Assembly: GCA_026989405.1 (NCBI GenBank)
Contig: JALSJL010000056.1
Coordinates: 1 to 5,700 of the forward strand
DNA: 5,700 nt
Reading direction: 5' to 3'
Source: Marinosulfonomonas sp.
Lineage (GTDB): Bacteria; Pseudomonadota; Alphaproteobacteria; Rhodobacterales; Rhodobacteraceae
Below the pieces are notes generated by a model. The model did not search any database, was not told the origin of the DNA, and worked only from the letters and a program-made list of their open reading frames with translations. A program made the position numbers and the translations under genes. Positions 4,944-5,700 of this stretch are shown here, in pieces (position 1 is the first letter of the stretch; every line of letters starts with the position of its first letter).

Positions 4944-5516
4944 TCAGCAATCTCTTGAAACGGCCTCCGCCAGCGCGCCGCGCGCCTCTTCGAAAACCCT
5001 CGCCAGTTCGCGCAGCGCCTCGCTCTCAAGCCCCTCGCCCTTGGCGCCAATCCGCGCCTCGGGCAGCATCGGGAATGTCACCAGCGACACTTCCCAAAGC
5101 TCCAACTCGCGCAGCAACCGCTGCCCCTTGGCGTCCTTTTCCGCCTTCACCGTGCGATAGCCGATCGACAGGCCGTCGATCGCCCCGGCCCCGATCAGCG
5201 CCGCCGCCTCGCGGGCCCGGGCCACATCGGCCAGCAGGCGACCCTTGACGTAAAGCCCGCGTTCGTCCTCGCGCACCTCGTCCCAGATGCCGATCGGCTG
5301 CGCCGGGTCGTGCTGCCACAGCATCTTGACCCGCCGCCCGGCCTTTTTCAGCGCCGCGAGCGAGCCGGCATAGGCCCCCGGCATCACCACGTCGCCGCCC
5401 TTGTCGCGCTTGCCGAAATAGCTGGCATAGCCCTCGATCACCTGGCCCTCGGCCACCACCAGCGCTTCGCCCGCGCGGGCAAACTTGCGCTCCGGCGCGC
5501 CCTCGAAATCGCTCAT
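4944..5516 (-). CDS. HK97-family prohead protease (GTA g4-like)
   Basis: A 190-residue serine protease of the HK97 prohead protease group (peptidase family S78). It shows IEGYASYFGKRDKGGDVVMPGA at residues 27-48, MLWQHDPAQPIG at 65-76 with the conserved catalytic histidine H69, IDGLSIGYRT at 113-122 with the nucleophile S117, and LELWEVSLVTFPMLPEARI at 138-156, the usual third conserved block, where E142 may complete the site. It trims the capsid scaffolding domain and itself inside the prohead so that the head can expand. The C-terminal tail is helical and alanine/glutamate-rich. The ATG at 5514-5516 overlaps the portal stop (ATGA) and has AAGGAG 7 bases upstream (5524-5529). All family motifs are intact, so an active enzyme is expected. 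Confidence 0.95.
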   Translation of the reverse strand: MSDFEGAPERKFARAGEALVVAEGQVIEGYASYFGKRDKGGDVVMPGAYAGSLAALKKAGRRVKMLWQHDPAQPIGIWDEVREDERGLYVKGRLLADVARAREAAALIGAGAIDGLSIGYRTVKAEKDAKGQRLLRELELWEVSLVTFPMLPEARIGAKGEGLESEALRELARVFEEARGALAEAVSRDC

Positions 5517-5700
5517 TGCACCTCTCCTTCATCCAGCTTCGGCAAGCCCAGCAGCGCCCGCTTTTCCGCATCGCTCAGAAACGAGGCCTCGGCCACGCGC
5601 CGCCACTGCGCCTCGCGCTCGCCCGAAAGCGCCGGCACCTGGTCCAGGTCGGGCCGCAGCTCGGCCGCCTCGCCGGTGAACCCCGCCAGCCAGTGCGACA
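5513..5700 (-). CDS. Phage portal protein, C-terminal end (GTA g3-like), 5' partial
   Basis: The last 61 residues of a frame that enters from the high-coordinate edge and stops at 5513-5515. It reads SHWLAGFTGEAAELRPDLDQ, then VPALSGEREAQWRRVAEASF and LSDAEKRALLGLPKLDEGEVQ-type sequence. The PDLD.VPALS.ER...W.RV..A.FLSD.EKR..LGLP pattern is the usual C-terminus of HK97-type portal proteins in GTA-like clusters. The portal forms the dodecameric gate for DNA at one head vertex. The stop overlaps the protease ATG by 3 of 4 bases (ATGA), so the two are translationally coupled, and the protease ribosome binding site lies within these last codons. The call rests on a short fragment plus position. 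Confidence 0.85.
   Translation of the reverse strand, partial: SHWLAGFTGEAAELRPDLDQVPALSGEREAQWRRVAEASFLSDAEKRALLGLPKLDEGEVQ

Noticed and set aside
4820..5050. N-terminal extension of the capsid frame, including an ATG at 4898-4900
   Set aside because: The residues would derive from the hairpin spacer and the end of the protease gene; the ATG at 4817-4819 has a spaced AGGA and gives the usual family N-terminus.
3983..5248. A 421-codon plus-strand open frame across the capsid and protease genes
   Set aside because: It is antisense to two genes with unmistakable family motifs; its product is rich in Arg, Ala, Pro and His with no recognisable domain, as expected from a GC-rich codon shadow.
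5026..5571. A 181-codon minus-strand frame overlapping the protease gene
   Set aside because: It is the alternate frame of the protease and portal end; its product is Arg/Gly-rich without motifs, while the other frames carry clear portal and protease signatures.
1..5700. Integrase, att sites, CRISPR array, tRNA, insertion sequence or toxin-antitoxin pair
   Set aside because: None of the frames or repeats shows the motifs or spacing of such elements; the only repeats are the short palindromes next to the capsid gene.

Overview
The window is a compact, GC-rich, single-strand (minus) block of virion structural genes. Read on the minus strand, from high to low coordinates, the order is: portal C-terminus, HK97-type prohead protease, HK97-fold major capsid protein, head-tail connector, head-closure protein, DUF3168 tail terminator, TP901-1-type tail tube, GTA gp10-type chaperone, TIGR02216-type small tail chaperone, short tape measure and DUF2460 distal tail protein (partial). 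This set, order and these sizes match genes g3 to g12 of the Rhodobacter capsulatus gene transfer agent (RcGTA). The best reading is therefore an RcGTA-like gene transfer agent cluster in an alphaproteobacterium, most likely Rhodobacterales. That identification comes from recognising the protein families in translation; no database search was run. A prophage with an RcGTA-like morphogenesis module remains possible, because the terminase and the genes after g12 lie outside the window.

Layout: 5513-5700 portal C-terminus; 4944-5516 protease; 4820-4943 hairpin-rich spacer; 3626-4819 capsid; 3468-3625 second hairpin-rich spacer; 2871-3467 connector; 2530-2874 head closure; 2123-2533 tail terminator; 1683-2096 tail tube; 1343-1678 g10; 1153-1353 g10.1; 507-1160 tape measure; 1-443 DUF2460 protein. 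Most junctions are 4-11 base overlaps or short gaps (5, 26 and 63 bases). The two exceptions are the spacers of 124 and 158 bases that bracket the capsid gene, both rich in inverted repeats.

How the genes work together: portal, protease and capsid build and mature the head; connector, head-closure and terminator proteins join head to tail; tail tube, two chaperone-like proteins and tape measure build the tail shaft; the DUF2460 protein starts the baseplate. No integrase, lysis gene, repressor, tRNA, insertion sequence, CRISPR array or promoter could be supported in the window. The genes are all of known kinds. The points worth a second look are the structured spacers around the capsid gene, the g10/g10.1 overlap with a +1-shift geometry, and the absence of a g3.5-type gene between portal and protease.
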